From Streptomyces sp. NBC_00490 (GTDB lineage Bacteria; Actinomycetota; Actinomycetes; Streptomycetales; Streptomycetaceae), in the NCBI RefSeq assembly GCF_036013645.1, contig NZ_CP107869.1, forward strand, positions 9,548,001 to 9,612,000: a stretch of 64,000 nucleotides of DNA, in the 5' to 3' direction. The notes beneath the pieces are model-generated. The model was given only the letters and a program-made list of their open reading frames with translations. It was not told the DNA's origin and did not search any database. Position numbers and translations under genes: made by a program. Positions 1 through 8,127 of the stretch are shown piece after piece; the first letter of the stretch is position 1; each line of letters opens with the position of its first letter.

Positions 1-377
1 AACCTGCCGTAGATGGTGGCCTCGGAGCACAGCAGCACGGAGAGGAACTCCGCGCCGTCCCGCAGCCCGTCGAGGTGACGCCGCATCATCGCGTTGAGCA
101 CGCCCTGGCGCCGGTGCGAGGGCAGGACGCCGACGGCGGTCACTCCGGGGACCGGGACGAGGGTGTCGCCGGGCAGGGTGAGCTCGAAGGAGTGCGTGGC
201 GGCGGTGCCGACGGGCCGCCCGTCCGCCGTCCGGGCGAGCAGGCAGCGGTCTGTCTCGAGCGCCGACCACCAGAGCCCGCCGCCCTCGACCGGGGTCTCC
301 GGGAAGCTCCCGAACGCGGCATAGAGGGTGTCGACGAAGACGTCGAAGTCCTCATCGGTCGTGGTACGAATCTCCAT
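1..377 (-). CDS. Eis-like GNAT N-acetyltransferase (5' part only)
   Basis: The gene runs off the left edge; the first 125 or so codons are present. The start ATG lies at 377. The protein begins with the MEIRTTTDEDFDVFVDTLYA type of N-terminus seen in Eis-family acetyltransferases and contains the acetyl-CoA binding stretch VGVLPSHRRQGVLNAMMRRH (R/Q-x-x-G-x-A/V loop) at about residues 82-101. Eis-type enzymes acetylate amines and usually continue with a second GNAT-like domain and an SCP2-like domain, which would lie outside the window. A 25-bp palindrome sits just upstream. The substrate cannot be told from this part. Confidence 0.85.
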   Translation of the reverse strand, partial: MEIRTTTDEDFDVFVDTLYAAFGSFPETPVEGGGLWWSALETDRCLLARTADGRPVGTAATHSFELTLPGDTLVPVPGVTAVGVLPSHRRQGVLNAMMRRHLDGLRDGAEFLSVLLCSEATIYGR

Positions 378-401
378 CGGCGCCGCTGCCTCCTCGCAAT
401 A

Positions 402-426
402 CCGGCACCACGAGTCGTGGTGCCGG
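402..426. promoter_or_regulatory. 25-bp palindrome upstream of the GNAT gene
   Basis: Two perfect 12-base arms, CCGGCACCACGA and TCGTGGTGCCGG, flank one central G. The element starts 25 bases upstream of the acetyltransferase start, in the divergent region shared with the NIPSNAP gene. It could be a repressor operator or a 5'-leader hairpin. No regulator gene is adjacent inside the window. Confidence 0.5.
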
Positions 427-528
427 GGATCAGTGCAGCGTTGACCTGTGTCCAGAGCAAGCGAATTACGAACCGGGCCCGCGGCGGCCGCCCTTCGAGC
501 CCTCATCGGATCGCTGCATCATGTACGC

Positions 529-840
529 ATGATCACCATTCACCTGAAGTACGAGATCGACGCGGACAAGCTGGAGGACTTCGAGGAGTACGGCCGTCGC
601 TGGGTCCGGCTCGTCGACCGTTTCGGCGGGACGCACCACGGCTACTTCCTGCCGAGCGAGGGCGACAGCGACATCGCCTACGCCCTCTTCTCGTTTCCCA
701 GCCTCGCCGCCTACGAGCAGTACCGCACGGACAGCGTGTCCGATCCGGAGTGCCAGGAGGCGTTCGAACTGGCTCGTCGCACGCGTTGCATCAAGCGGTA
801 CGAACGCCGTTTTCTCCGGCCGCTGGACGGCGTTTCCTAG
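529..840 (+). CDS. NIPSNAP family protein
   Basis: A small protein of 103 residues starting MITIHLKYEIDADKLEDFEE. The ferredoxin-like dimeric alpha/beta-barrel pattern fits the NIPSNAP family: early beta strand, the HGYFLPSEGDSDIAYALFSF segment, and YEQYR followed by a C-terminal helix. The ATG at 529 is preferred over upstream in-frame starts because the family begins within a few residues of the first strand. The biochemical role of these proteins in bacteria is not established. It is a single gene, convergent with the following glycosidase gene. Confidence 0.75.
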   Translation: MITIHLKYEIDADKLEDFEEYGRRWVRLVDRFGGTHHGYFLPSEGDSDIAYALFSFPSLAAYEQYRTDSVSDPECQEAFELARRTRCIKRYERRFLRPLDGVS

Positions 841-844
841 GCCG

Positions 845-867
845 GGGGGCGGGGCATGACCGCCCCT
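845..867. terminator. Hairpin between convergent genes
   Basis: Arms GGGGCGG (846-852) and CCGCCCC (860-866) enclose a 7-base loop. The hairpin lies 6 bases after the NIPSNAP stop and 23 bases from the stop of the opposing glycosidase gene, so it could serve both. No T-tract is visible, which is usual for streptomycete terminators. Confidence 0.5.
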
Positions 868-888
868 CGGCGACAACCGGCGGTGCCG

Positions 889-3444
889 TCAGCCGTTCAG
901 CGGGGCGACGGTCACCTTGTCGATGTCCGGTGCGTAGGCGGTGGAGTTGGCGAAGGAGATGGTGTTGACGCCGGCCTTGAGGGTGACCGGGACCGGCAGG
1001 TCCCAGAAGTTGGACCAGCTGTAGGAGTTGCGGAACATGACCGTCCGGGAGGTGTCGTTGACGGTGATGTCCGCGGCCCGGGAGACGACGTTGGTGTTGT
1101 AGTTCCCGGACCCGGCGGTCTCGTTGTTGGCGTAGCGCACGTTCATCACATAGCGCCCGGCTGAGGGCGCGTTCACCCTGAAGGTGAGGGTGTTGGCGGC
1201 TCCCAGGCCGATGTGGCCCACGTATTTGTCGCCGGAGGCCCAGGAGTTGCCGGAGACCGACGCGGTGCCGGCGGGGGTGGCGTCCTCGGCCTCGTAGGTT
1301 TCGGCCCCCGAGGTGCTGACCTCACCGGTGACGCGCAGGTCGCGCAGGGTGAGACTGCCCTTGCCCGGGGCGGCGGCGGTGATGCGGTTGTTGCCCGCCG
1401 ACAGGTACAGCCGCAGGGCCTTGTCGGTCACGCGGCCTCGGGTGGAGGGCAGGACGGCGGCGTCGGCGCCGTCCATGCTCAGGGTGGCGTCGCCGGTGGC
1501 GGCGTAGTGGGCGTGCACGGTGTAGTAGCCGTCGGCCGGGGCGTAGACGTCGAGGGCGGCCTTGTCGCGGCGGTCCAGCACCAGGGCGCCGGCGCCGCTG
1601 ATGCCGGAGGCGCTGTAGTCGTATGACGGGGAGCCGCTGATGTCGGCGTAGGCCGCGGGGTAGACGGCGTCCGGGGTCCTGGACGCGGTGAGGTCGATCT
1701 TGTCGAGGGTGACCTCGTTCGTGCCCTTGGACAGGGTCAGGGTGTGCGTGCCGGCCGTCAGGGACACGGGCGTGCTCGCCGTGGCGCGGTAGGTCCAGTT
1801 CAGGGTGGACCCGTAGGTGAGCGTCCGGGGTGAGCCGCCGTCGACCGTGAGGGTGTGGGTGGCGGGCCCGCCGGACTGGTTGCCGTAGAAGACGTCCAGG
1901 TCGTACGTGCCGGTCTTCGGGACGTCGACGGTGAAGGCGACCTTGCTGTCGGACTGGTTCAGGCTGCCGACGTCCTTGGTGCCCGAGGTGGCGAAGCCGT
2001 AGGGGTTGGTCACCGAGCCCTGGGAGTAGACCGTGCCGCCGGTGATCGTGGCGTTCTCCGCCTCGTACGACGTGGACCAGGGCAGGCTCGCCGCGGTGGG
2101 CGAGCCGCTGCCGGCCGGGTTGACGGTGACGCGGTAGGCCGACATGGCGTCCAGGCCGGTCAGCGGCACGTTGATGCTGCCGTTCTTGGCGACCTGGGTG
2201 GTGGCGCGGGACACCACGCCGGGCGCGGCGGCGCCCTCGTAACCGCTCCAGCCGATGCGCTCGACGGTCACGTTGACCTTCTTGCCGAAGCGCGCGGGGA
2301 CGTTGCGGATCACGGTGTTGACGTCGCCGGAGGTGCCGCCGAGCAGTACCTGGGCCTGCTTGCGGGCGGTGTCCAGTGAGGCGATGCCCTGGACGGTGTC
2401 GATGGTGTTGGGCTGCGGCGGGTCCAGCTGGACGGTCTTGCCGGTCAGGCCCGCGTACCAACGCAGCAGCCACCAGGTGCCGTTGGGGATGTTGGTCTGG
2501 GCGGCGTTGTCGTTGAGGTTTCCGGCGATGTTCCAGTACGCCTGGTCGGCGTAGACCTTGTTGCGCTCGAACATCGACATCCACTGGACCATCTGTCCGG
2601 GCACGGACTGGTCACGCCGGTTGCCGTACTCGTTGATGCTGACCGGCCGCTCGCTGATCCCGGCCTTCTTCTCGATGGCCCGGTAGTCGGCGAGGTGGGA
2701 CTCGAAGTCTTTGAGGGAGTCCGGGCCCAGTTCGTGCCAGGTCGTGATGTCCGGGAGCACCCCGTTGGCCTTGGCCCAGGGGTAGAAGTCGCCCATGAGC
2801 TTGGCGTCGTAGTGGGTCTCGTTGGGGCCGGCTATCCGGGCGTCGGGGATGATCGAGCGGATCTTTTTGTAGACGGTGGTCCAGTCGCTCTGGAACTTGC
2901 TCAGGGCGCTTGCGTACTTGGCGTTGTCGGAACTGCCCAGATCCGGATACCAGTTGCCGTTGGGCTCGTTGAAGGGCACCCACACGAAATCGTCCGTGTC
3001 GGGGCGTGCGGCGACCTTGCGGACCATGGTGTCGACCTTGGTCAGGTAGTCGCTCAGACCGAGGTTCTCGTACGGCCACTGTGCGTAGACGTCCTGCATG
3101 TAGATGTGGACCTCGCCGCCGCCGTTGCGGTCGTAGCCCATCTTGATCGCGAGAGCGTCGCCGTTGGGGTGCTGGGCACCGTCGGGTGCCTTCTGGATGA
3201 CGGTGGTCATGTGCAGCGGTGCGACCAGCTCGTCACCGGGGACGCCGTCGTCACTGAGCCCGTACAGCGTTCCGTTGGCTCCGTGCATCACGTCGCCGGT
3301 GGTTCTGCCCAGGTCGACGGTGACCTGCGCGGTGGCCGCCTGGGCGGACGGCATGGTCACGGACGTGCCGATCAGCGCGGCGGTGAAGGCGATTGCCCCC
3401 ATGAGGCGCGTGGTGTGGCGTGATCCGTGCTCGGTTCGGGGCAT
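889..3444 (-). CDS. Secreted clan GH-A-like glycoside hydrolase with CBM35/CBM6-type modules
   Basis: A protein of 851 residues with an export signal (GAIAFTAALIGTSVTMPSAQA, cleavage near residue 36). The N-terminal half looks like a (beta/alpha)8 GH-A enzyme: VPFNEPNGNW gives a probable acid/base Glu160 and SINEYGN a probable nucleophile Glu272, about 112 residues apart as expected for strands 4 and 7. Two beta-sandwich modules starting YEAENAT (about residue 461) and YEAEDAT (near residue 720) resemble CBM35/CBM6, with another beta-rich region between them. It is the last gene of the LacI/ABC operon; a GGAGG ribosome site precedes ATG 3444. The context suggests it releases galactose-containing oligosaccharides outside the cell. 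The exact GH family is not certain (GH39-like is one option). Confidence 0.75.
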   Translation of the reverse strand: MPRTEHGSRHTTRLMGAIAFTAALIGTSVTMPSAQAATAQVTVDLGRTTGDVMHGANGTLYGLSDDGVPGDELVAPLHMTTVIQKAPDGAQHPNGDALAIKMGYDRNGGGEVHIYMQDVYAQWPYENLGLSDYLTKVDTMVRKVAARPDTDDFVWVPFNEPNGNWYPDLGSSDNAKYASALSKFQSDWTTVYKKIRSIIPDARIAGPNETHYDAKLMGDFYPWAKANGVLPDITTWHELGPDSLKDFESHLADYRAIEKKAGISERPVSINEYGNRRDQSVPGQMVQWMSMFERNKVYADQAYWNIAGNLNDNAAQTNIPNGTWWLLRWYAGLTGKTVQLDPPQPNTIDTVQGIASLDTARKQAQVLLGGTSGDVNTVIRNVPARFGKKVNVTVERIGWSGYEGAAAPGVVSRATTQVAKNGSINVPLTGLDAMSAYRVTVNPAGSGSPTAASLPWSTSYEAENATITGGTVYSQGSVTNPYGFATSGTKDVGSLNQSDSKVAFTVDVPKTGTYDLDVFYGNQSGGPATHTLTVDGGSPRTLTYGSTLNWTYRATASTPVSLTAGTHTLTLSKGTNEVTLDKIDLTASRTPDAVYPAAYADISGSPSYDYSASGISGAGALVLDRRDKAALDVYAPADGYYTVHAHYAATGDATLSMDGADAAVLPSTRGRVTDKALRLYLSAGNNRITAAAPGKGSLTLRDLRVTGEVSTSGAETYEAEDATPAGTASVSGNSWASGDKYVGHIGLGAANTLTFRVNAPSAGRYVMNVRYANNETAGSGNYNTNVVSRAADITVNDTSRTVMFRNSYSWSNFWDLPVPVTLKAGVNTISFANSTAYAPDIDKVTVAPLNG

Positions 3445-3577
3445 GTGTGTGTCCTCCGCCTCCCGCGTCGTTGCGGGGGGATCGTGAGTGGGCCCGGGAA
3501 CCCGGGTGGACCGGGCGGCCCGGATGTGGGGGCCGGGGCGTGCGGGGAGTCACGCCCCGGAGATCGGGGGAGCGGGG

Positions 3578-4432
3578 CTACTTGACGGCGCCGCTGGTGA
3601 TGCCGGCGACGATCCGGCGCTGGGCGATGACGAAGACCGCCACCATCGGCAGGCTCATCATCACGACGTAGGCGAAGACGAGGTGCCAGTTGTTCAGGTA
3701 CAGCTGGGCGTTGGCGACCTGGTAGAGGTTGAGCGGGAGCGTGGCCTTCTCACCGCCGCCCAGCACGAAGAAGGCGTAGAAGATGTCGCTCCAGGCGAAG
3801 AGCATCACCATGATCGTCGCGGTCGCGATGACCGGGCGCAGCAGTGGCAGGATCACCTGGAAGAAGACCCGGGGCGGGCTCGCGCCGTCCATGCGCGCGG
3901 CCTCCTCCAGTTCCTCCGGGAGGTTTCGGATGAAGCCGGTCATGAAGAAGATCGACGTGGAGAGGTACATCCCCGTGTAGACGGCGATCATGCCGAGCTG
4001 GGTGCCCGCCAGGCCGAGTTGGCGCAGCTCCATGACGATGGTGATGACGGCGGGCGGGAGCAGCAGGCCGCTGATGCTCAGCGCGTACAGCGTCCCGACC
4101 AGGCGCCCCTTGCGACGGGCGAAGACCCATGCGGCGCCTGCACCCAGGAGCAGGACGAGGACGACGGAGGGGACGACGACCAGCACGCTGTTGACGAACC
4201 CCTGGACGATCTTGCCCTCGTCGAAGGTCTGCCGGTAGTTCTCGGCGGTCTGCATGTGCTGCGGCAGGGAGAGGTTGGGTTTGATCGCCTCGGCCTGCGG
4301 CTTCACGGAGGTCACCGCGACGAGCCAGAGCGGGATGCCGATGGTGACGGCCGCGACGACCAAAGTGACGAAGGGCTGGACCCACCGCACGGGGCGTCGG
4401 CGTACGGGGGCGGGCACGGGCATGGTGGTCAC
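3578..4432 (-). CDS. Sugar ABC transporter permease, MalG type
   Basis: A 284-residue membrane protein with six predicted helices and the EAA loop EEAARMDGASPPRVFFQVILP that contacts the ATPase. It ends in AGITSGAVK, typical for MalG-like subunits. The start is taken as GTG 4432, which overlaps the stop of the upstream permease gene (GTGA), implying translational coupling; an in-frame ATG lies nine bases further on. It pairs with the preceding MalF-type permease to form the channel. No ATPase gene is present locally, so a shared MsiK-type ATPase is likely. Confidence 0.92.
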   Translation of the reverse strand: MTTMPVPAPVRRRPVRWVQPFVTLVVAAVTIGIPLWLVAVTSVKPQAEAIKPNLSLPQHMQTAENYRQTFDEGKIVQGFVNSVLVVVPSVVLVLLLGAGAAWVFARRKGRLVGTLYALSISGLLLPPAVITIVMELRQLGLAGTQLGMIAVYTGMYLSTSIFFMTGFIRNLPEELEEAARMDGASPPRVFFQVILPLLRPVIATATIMVMLFAWSDIFYAFFVLGGGEKATLPLNLYQVANAQLYLNNWHLVFAYVVMMSLPMVAVFVIAQRRIVAGITSGAVK

Positions 4433-5385
4433 TGGTTGTTCTCCCTGCGCCGCAGGCCGACGATGACGGGTACGGCGAGGATGACGACGATGAGGAAGAG
4501 GACCAGGCTCATCGCGGACGCCTGGGCGTACAGACCCTGGCCGAAGATGCGGAACATGTAGATGTTGAACACCTCGGTCTCGCTGCCGGGGCCGCCCGCG
4601 GTGGTGGCCTGGACGATGTCGAAGGTGTTCATGGAGCCGATCAGCGCGGTGGTCACGTTGAACGTCACCGCGGGTGCCAGCAGCGGGAACCGGATCGACC
4701 AGAAGGTGCGCCAGGCGCCGGCCCCGTCGATGCGGGCGGCCTCCAGCACGTCGTCGGGCATGCTCTTCAGGCCCGCCAGATAGATGAGCATGGCCAGGCC
4801 CATCCACTTCCAGCCGTGGATGAGCGTCACCACGACCAGCGTCCACGTGGTCGATCCCAGCCAGGGGGTGTCGACCTGGTGTCCCGCGAGAGAGGACAGC
4901 ACGCCGTTGAGCGCCCCGTCCTGCTCCAGGAGGGCCTTGAAGATGTAGCCGACGGCCAGGGCGGAGATCAGCACGGGCAGGAAGAAGACCGCGCGGAAGA
5001 AGCGGTTGAAGCGGGTGTCGCGCTCCAGCAGGAGGGCGAGGCCGAGACCGAAGCCGTTCTGGAAGAGGGCCACGAGGACCGCGTACATCAGGGTGATGCG
5101 GATGTCCCGCAGCATCGATCCGTCGTCGAGGATGGTCTTGAGGTTGTCCAGGCCCACGAAGCTGATCTGCGGGTGGAACGCCGACCAGTCGGTGAACGGA
5201 TAGACGAAGTTCAGCAGGTTCGGCAGCAGGAAGAACACGCCGAACACGGCGAGCGCGGGAAGCGCGAACCACCACGGCTGGTTGGCCTTCTGCCGGGTGC
5301 GCTCGCGCCGGCCGCGACGGGGCGGGCCGCTCCGGTCCTTCGCGCGCGGGGGCTCGATGACGCCCCTGGCGGCGGTGTCCACCAC
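4429..5385 (-). CDS. Sugar ABC transporter permease, MalF type
   Basis: A 318-residue permease with a basic N-terminus, six predicted membrane helices (the first at FALPALAVFGVFFLLPNLLN) and an EAA loop (LEAARIDGAGAWRTFWSIRF). It is the second gene after the binding protein and overlaps the MalG-type gene by four bases. Together with the binding protein (5464-6774) and the other permease it forms an importer of the carbohydrate uptake-1 family, probably for galactosides given the adjacent GH36 gene. A large P2 insert as in E. coli MalF is not present. Confidence 0.92.
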   Translation of the reverse strand: MVDTAARGVIEPPRAKDRSGPPRRGRRERTRQKANQPWWFALPALAVFGVFFLLPNLLNFVYPFTDWSAFHPQISFVGLDNLKTILDDGSMLRDIRITLMYAVLVALFQNGFGLGLALLLERDTRFNRFFRAVFFLPVLISALAVGYIFKALLEQDGALNGVLSSLAGHQVDTPWLGSTTWTLVVVTLIHGWKWMGLAMLIYLAGLKSMPDDVLEAARIDGAGAWRTFWSIRFPLLAPAVTFNVTTALIGSMNTFDIVQATTAGGPGSETEVFNIYMFRIFGQGLYAQASAMSLVLFLIVVILAVPVIVGLRRRENNQ

Positions 5386-5463
5386 TTTCCTACCTCCGGT
5401 TACGGGGCCCCGGGCACGCCGCCGACGGGCGGCCCGGGGAACGGGCTGGCGAAGGGACGCCGG

Positions 5464-6774
5464 TCAGAAGCCGGAGACACCGCGCGCCTTGAGGACCTGC
5501 TGGAACTGGTCCTGGGCGGCCTGGGCGACCTGCTGGGGGGTCTTCTTGCCGTAGATCATGTCGGCGAGGGCGAGGTGCATGTCGGGCGCGGTGAGTGCCT
5601 TGACCTGGAAGACGCCGGTGGCGGAGGACAGTGCCTCGGCCTGGGCGATCGCGGTCTGCGGCAGACCGGCGGGGTTGGGCACCGACGGCTGCACCGACAC
5701 GAGCTTGTTCGCCTTGATGTAGTCCGGGTAGTCCTGGCCGAGCCAGTAGGACAGGAACTGCCGGGCGGCGTTCTGGCGCTTGGTGTCGCCGGTCTTGAAG
5801 GCGACGACGCCGTTGGTCTGGTCCGGCGAGTACTCGGCGCCGGCGGAGCTGTTGGCGATGGGGAACCAGCCCAGCTTCTTGTCCATCTCCTCCGTGCTGG
5901 AGGTGGCCTGTATCTGGGACTGGAGCGAGGTGACGTTGAGGGCCATCGCGGCGCTGCCGTCCATGATCGCCTTGCCCTGGTCGACGAACGTGGCGGTCTT
6001 GTAGTTCTTCTGCGCCAGGCCGCCGTCGAGGACCTTCGTCTTGTACTTGGTGATGGCGTCCACGACGGCCTTGTCGGTCCAGCTGTCCTTGTTCTTGTTG
6101 AGGTTGTCCCAGAACGTCTGGGGCAGGTCCGTCATCTGCACCTGGACCTGCCACTGCAGGGGCCACTTGTCGCCGCCGACCTCGAAGAACGGGGCGGTGC
6201 CCGTCTTGGACCTGATGGTCCGGGCGGTGGCGAGGAGGTCGTCGTAGCTCTTGGGCATCGAGGTGATGCCGGCCTTCTTGAAGACGTCCTTGTTGTAGTA
6301 GACGCCGAGGACCGTGGGGCTGGTGACGATGGCGGCGTAGCGGTGGCCGTCGACCTGGCCGAGGCCCTTCTCCGTCTTGCCGAGCTTGGAGACCCAGTCC
6401 TCGTTGTCGAGCTGGAGCAGGTTCTGCTGCGGCTGGATGAACGGCAGTGTGCTGCCCGTGGGCTGCCAGAACATCAGGTCCGGCTTGACGCCCGAGGCGA
6501 GCTTGGTCGGGACGTTCGACTCGTAGGGGTCGGGGATGACCTCGGTGTTGATCTTGGCGCCGATGGCCTTCTCGAACGCCTCGATGGCCTGCTTGGGCTG
6601 TCCGACGCTGTTCTGGGCCGTCCACATGGTGAGTTCGACGCCCTTGAGGTTCGCGGTGGGGTCGACCGTCCCCTCGGGTGCGGTGCCGGTGCCGCCGGCG
6701 GTGCTGTCGCTGCAGGCGGTGGCGGTCAGCCCGAGCAGACAGGCGGTGACAAGGACGGAGAGGGCTCTTCTCAT
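5464..6774 (-). CDS. Sugar ABC transporter substrate-binding lipoprotein
   Basis: A 436-residue extracellular binding protein. The N-terminus MRRALSVLVTACLLGLTATAC is a lipoprotein signal with the lipid-anchored Cys at about residue 21, followed by a low-complexity Ser/Thr/Gly linker. The mature part has the family 1 solute-binding pattern (VELTMWTAQNS, a KPDLMFWQPTGS segment, GVYYNKDVFKKAGI). It captures sugars outside the membrane for the two permeases downstream. It follows the LacI gene by 112 bases, so it may also have its own promoter. The ligand is inferred from the alpha-galactosidase context only. Confidence 0.9.
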   Translation of the reverse strand: MRRALSVLVTACLLGLTATACSDSTAGGTGTAPEGTVDPTANLKGVELTMWTAQNSVGQPKQAIEAFEKAIGAKINTEVIPDPYESNVPTKLASGVKPDLMFWQPTGSTLPFIQPQQNLLQLDNEDWVSKLGKTEKGLGQVDGHRYAAIVTSPTVLGVYYNKDVFKKAGITSMPKSYDDLLATARTIRSKTGTAPFFEVGGDKWPLQWQVQVQMTDLPQTFWDNLNKNKDSWTDKAVVDAITKYKTKVLDGGLAQKNYKTATFVDQGKAIMDGSAAMALNVTSLQSQIQATSSTEEMDKKLGWFPIANSSAGAEYSPDQTNGVVAFKTGDTKRQNAARQFLSYWLGQDYPDYIKANKLVSVQPSVPNPAGLPQTAIAQAEALSSATGVFQVKALTAPDMHLALADMIYGKKTPQQVAQAAQDQFQQVLKARGVSGF

Positions 6775-6886
6775 GGCGGATCCTTGGTCGTCAGGGGAGG
6801 GAGGCGGTGCGGTGCCGCCCGGGCGGGGGGACGGCTGCGGGGCGATGACCTGGGAAAAAGACGGCGAGCGGGGGCTTCCGTGGGGC

Positions 6887-7957
6887 TTACGTCTCCCGGG
6901 AACCCGAGCTCTCCCGGAGGATGAGGGCGGGTTCGGCCGGTACCGGCGCGGGTGCCTGCTCTTCGGTGTCGAGCTGGGTGTGCAGCAGCCCGAAGGCGGT
7001 GCGGCCCAGCCCCTGGAAGTCCATGCGGACCGTGGTGAGGGACGGTGTGACGAACGCGGAGTGCGGGGCGTCGTCGAAGCCGATGACGCTGACGTCCTCG
7101 GGGACCCGTCGGCCCGCGTGGTGCAGGGCCCGCAGGACACCGAGCGCCAGGTCGTCGTTGCCGCAGAGGATCGCGGTGACGTCCTGGTCCCGGGCGAGCT
7201 TCTTCCCGGCCTCGTATCCGGCCTGGGAGTCCCACCCCTTGCCGGACGGCTCGGGGGCGGTGACGCCGGCCGCTTCCAGGGCCTGGCGCCAGCCTTCCGC
7301 GCGCGGTCCCACCGAGCCCGGGGTTCCGGTCGAGGTGGGGATCGCCACGTAGTGGACGGTGTCGTGCCCGAGTCCGAGGAGGTGCTCGGTGGCGGCACGG
7401 GCCGCCTCGCGGTCGTCGGCCCACACGGCGGGAAGTCCGGGTGACTGTCCCTGGGGCGGCGCTTCGACCACCGCCGCGCACGGCACGTGGGCCGGTACCC
7501 GTTCCAGGGCCGCCGCGCCGAGCCGGTCGAAGCCGATGACCACCAGTCCGCCGCCGGCGTCGGCGGCCGAGGCGATCGTGCGGTCCAGGTCGTCCTCCGG
7601 GGTCAGCACCCGTACGCCGAGGGTGTAGCCCGCGGCGCGGGACGCCTCCTCCAGGCCCTGCAGGGTCGCTGCGTAGCCGTAGAGAAGCGTGTTCGACGTG
7701 AGGACCGTGACCGACCGGGTCACGCCGCTGGCCAGCGCGAACGCGGTGGCGTTGCGCCGGAAGCCCAGGGCGGTGATGGCTTCCTGCACTCGCTGACGCG
7801 TCTCTTCCCGGACGTTCGGGTGGCCGTTGATGACCCTCGAAACGGTCTGGTAGGAGACGCCCGACGCCTGGGCGACATCGCGGATGCTGGCAGCTTTCTG
7901 CTGCCCGTGCGGGGGCTCGGAGCGGCCGCCCGACCTTGTGTGACCGGTCACAGACAT
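6887..7957 (-). CDS. LacI family transcriptional repressor of the galactoside locus
   Basis: A 356-residue regulator with a LacI-type HTH (SIRDVAQASGVSYQTVSRVI, followed by NGHPNV; residues about 26-51) and a periplasmic-binding-protein-like sensor domain (VVIGFDRLG, ILCGNDDLALGVLRAL, DVSVIGFDDAPHS). The start is put at ATG 7957 because a promoter, TTGACG-17 bp-CACAAT, ends six bases before it, so the message would be leaderless. A longer reading to 8083 would include the operators and promoter. It is the first gene of the operon and divergent from the GH36 gene; the operator positions imply it represses itself and probably both directions. Confidence 0.9.
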   Translation of the reverse strand: MSVTGHTRSGGRSEPPHGQQKAASIRDVAQASGVSYQTVSRVINGHPNVREETRQRVQEAITALGFRRNATAFALASGVTRSVTVLTSNTLLYGYAATLQGLEEASRAAGYTLGVRVLTPEDDLDRTIASAADAGGGLVVIGFDRLGAAALERVPAHVPCAAVVEAPPQGQSPGLPAVWADDREAARAATEHLLGLGHDTVHYVAIPTSTGTPGSVGPRAEGWRQALEAAGVTAPEPSGKGWDSQAGYEAGKKLARDQDVTAILCGNDDLALGVLRALHHAGRRVPEDVSVIGFDDAPHSAFVTPSLTTVRMDFQGLGRTAFGLLHTQLDTEEQAPAPVPAEPALILRESSGSRET

Positions 7958-7992
7958 GCGAGGATTGTGAGCGGTCACAACGTGGGCGTCAA
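7939..7992 (-). promoter_or_regulatory. Leaderless lacI-type promoter with two LacI operators
   Basis: On the minus strand, TTGACG (7992-7987), a 17-base spacer and CACAAT (7969-7964) form a good -35/-10 pair whose start point would fall at the ATG at 7957. Operator 1, TTGTGA-GCGG-TCACAA (7965-7980), covers the spacer and -10 and resembles half of the E. coli lac operator. Operator 2, the perfect palindrome TGTGACCGGTCACA (7939-7952), lies over codons 2-6. The two centres are 27 bp apart, which is not an exact number of helical turns. Occupation of either site should block transcription. Confidence 0.7.
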
Positions 7993-8001
7993 GAGACCGT
8001 A

Positions 8002-8023
8002 ACCGGGGGGTTATCACCCCGGT
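8002..8023. promoter_or_regulatory. Inverted repeat in the lacI-GH36 intergenic region
   Basis: Arms ACCGGGG and CCCCGGT with an 8-base centre lie about 105 bases upstream of the GH36 start. The role is unknown; it could be a second regulator site or a leader hairpin. A TACATT hexamer overlaps its right end and could be a -10 for the GH36 gene, but I see no good -35. Confidence 0.3.
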
Positions 8024-8127
8024 ACATTCGACGGAGCGGCCCATCCTCACTGCCCCGAGGGTGAATTCGCAGATCAGCTCCACGAGATCCAGCCGCAGAA
8101 CCGAACCATCCCGGAAGGGGAATCGCG

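Noticed and set aside
4816..6924. A plus-strand open frame of about 700 codons opposite the binding-protein and permease genes
   Set aside because: The minus strand encodes clear ABC subunits; the plus-frame product is low-complexity.
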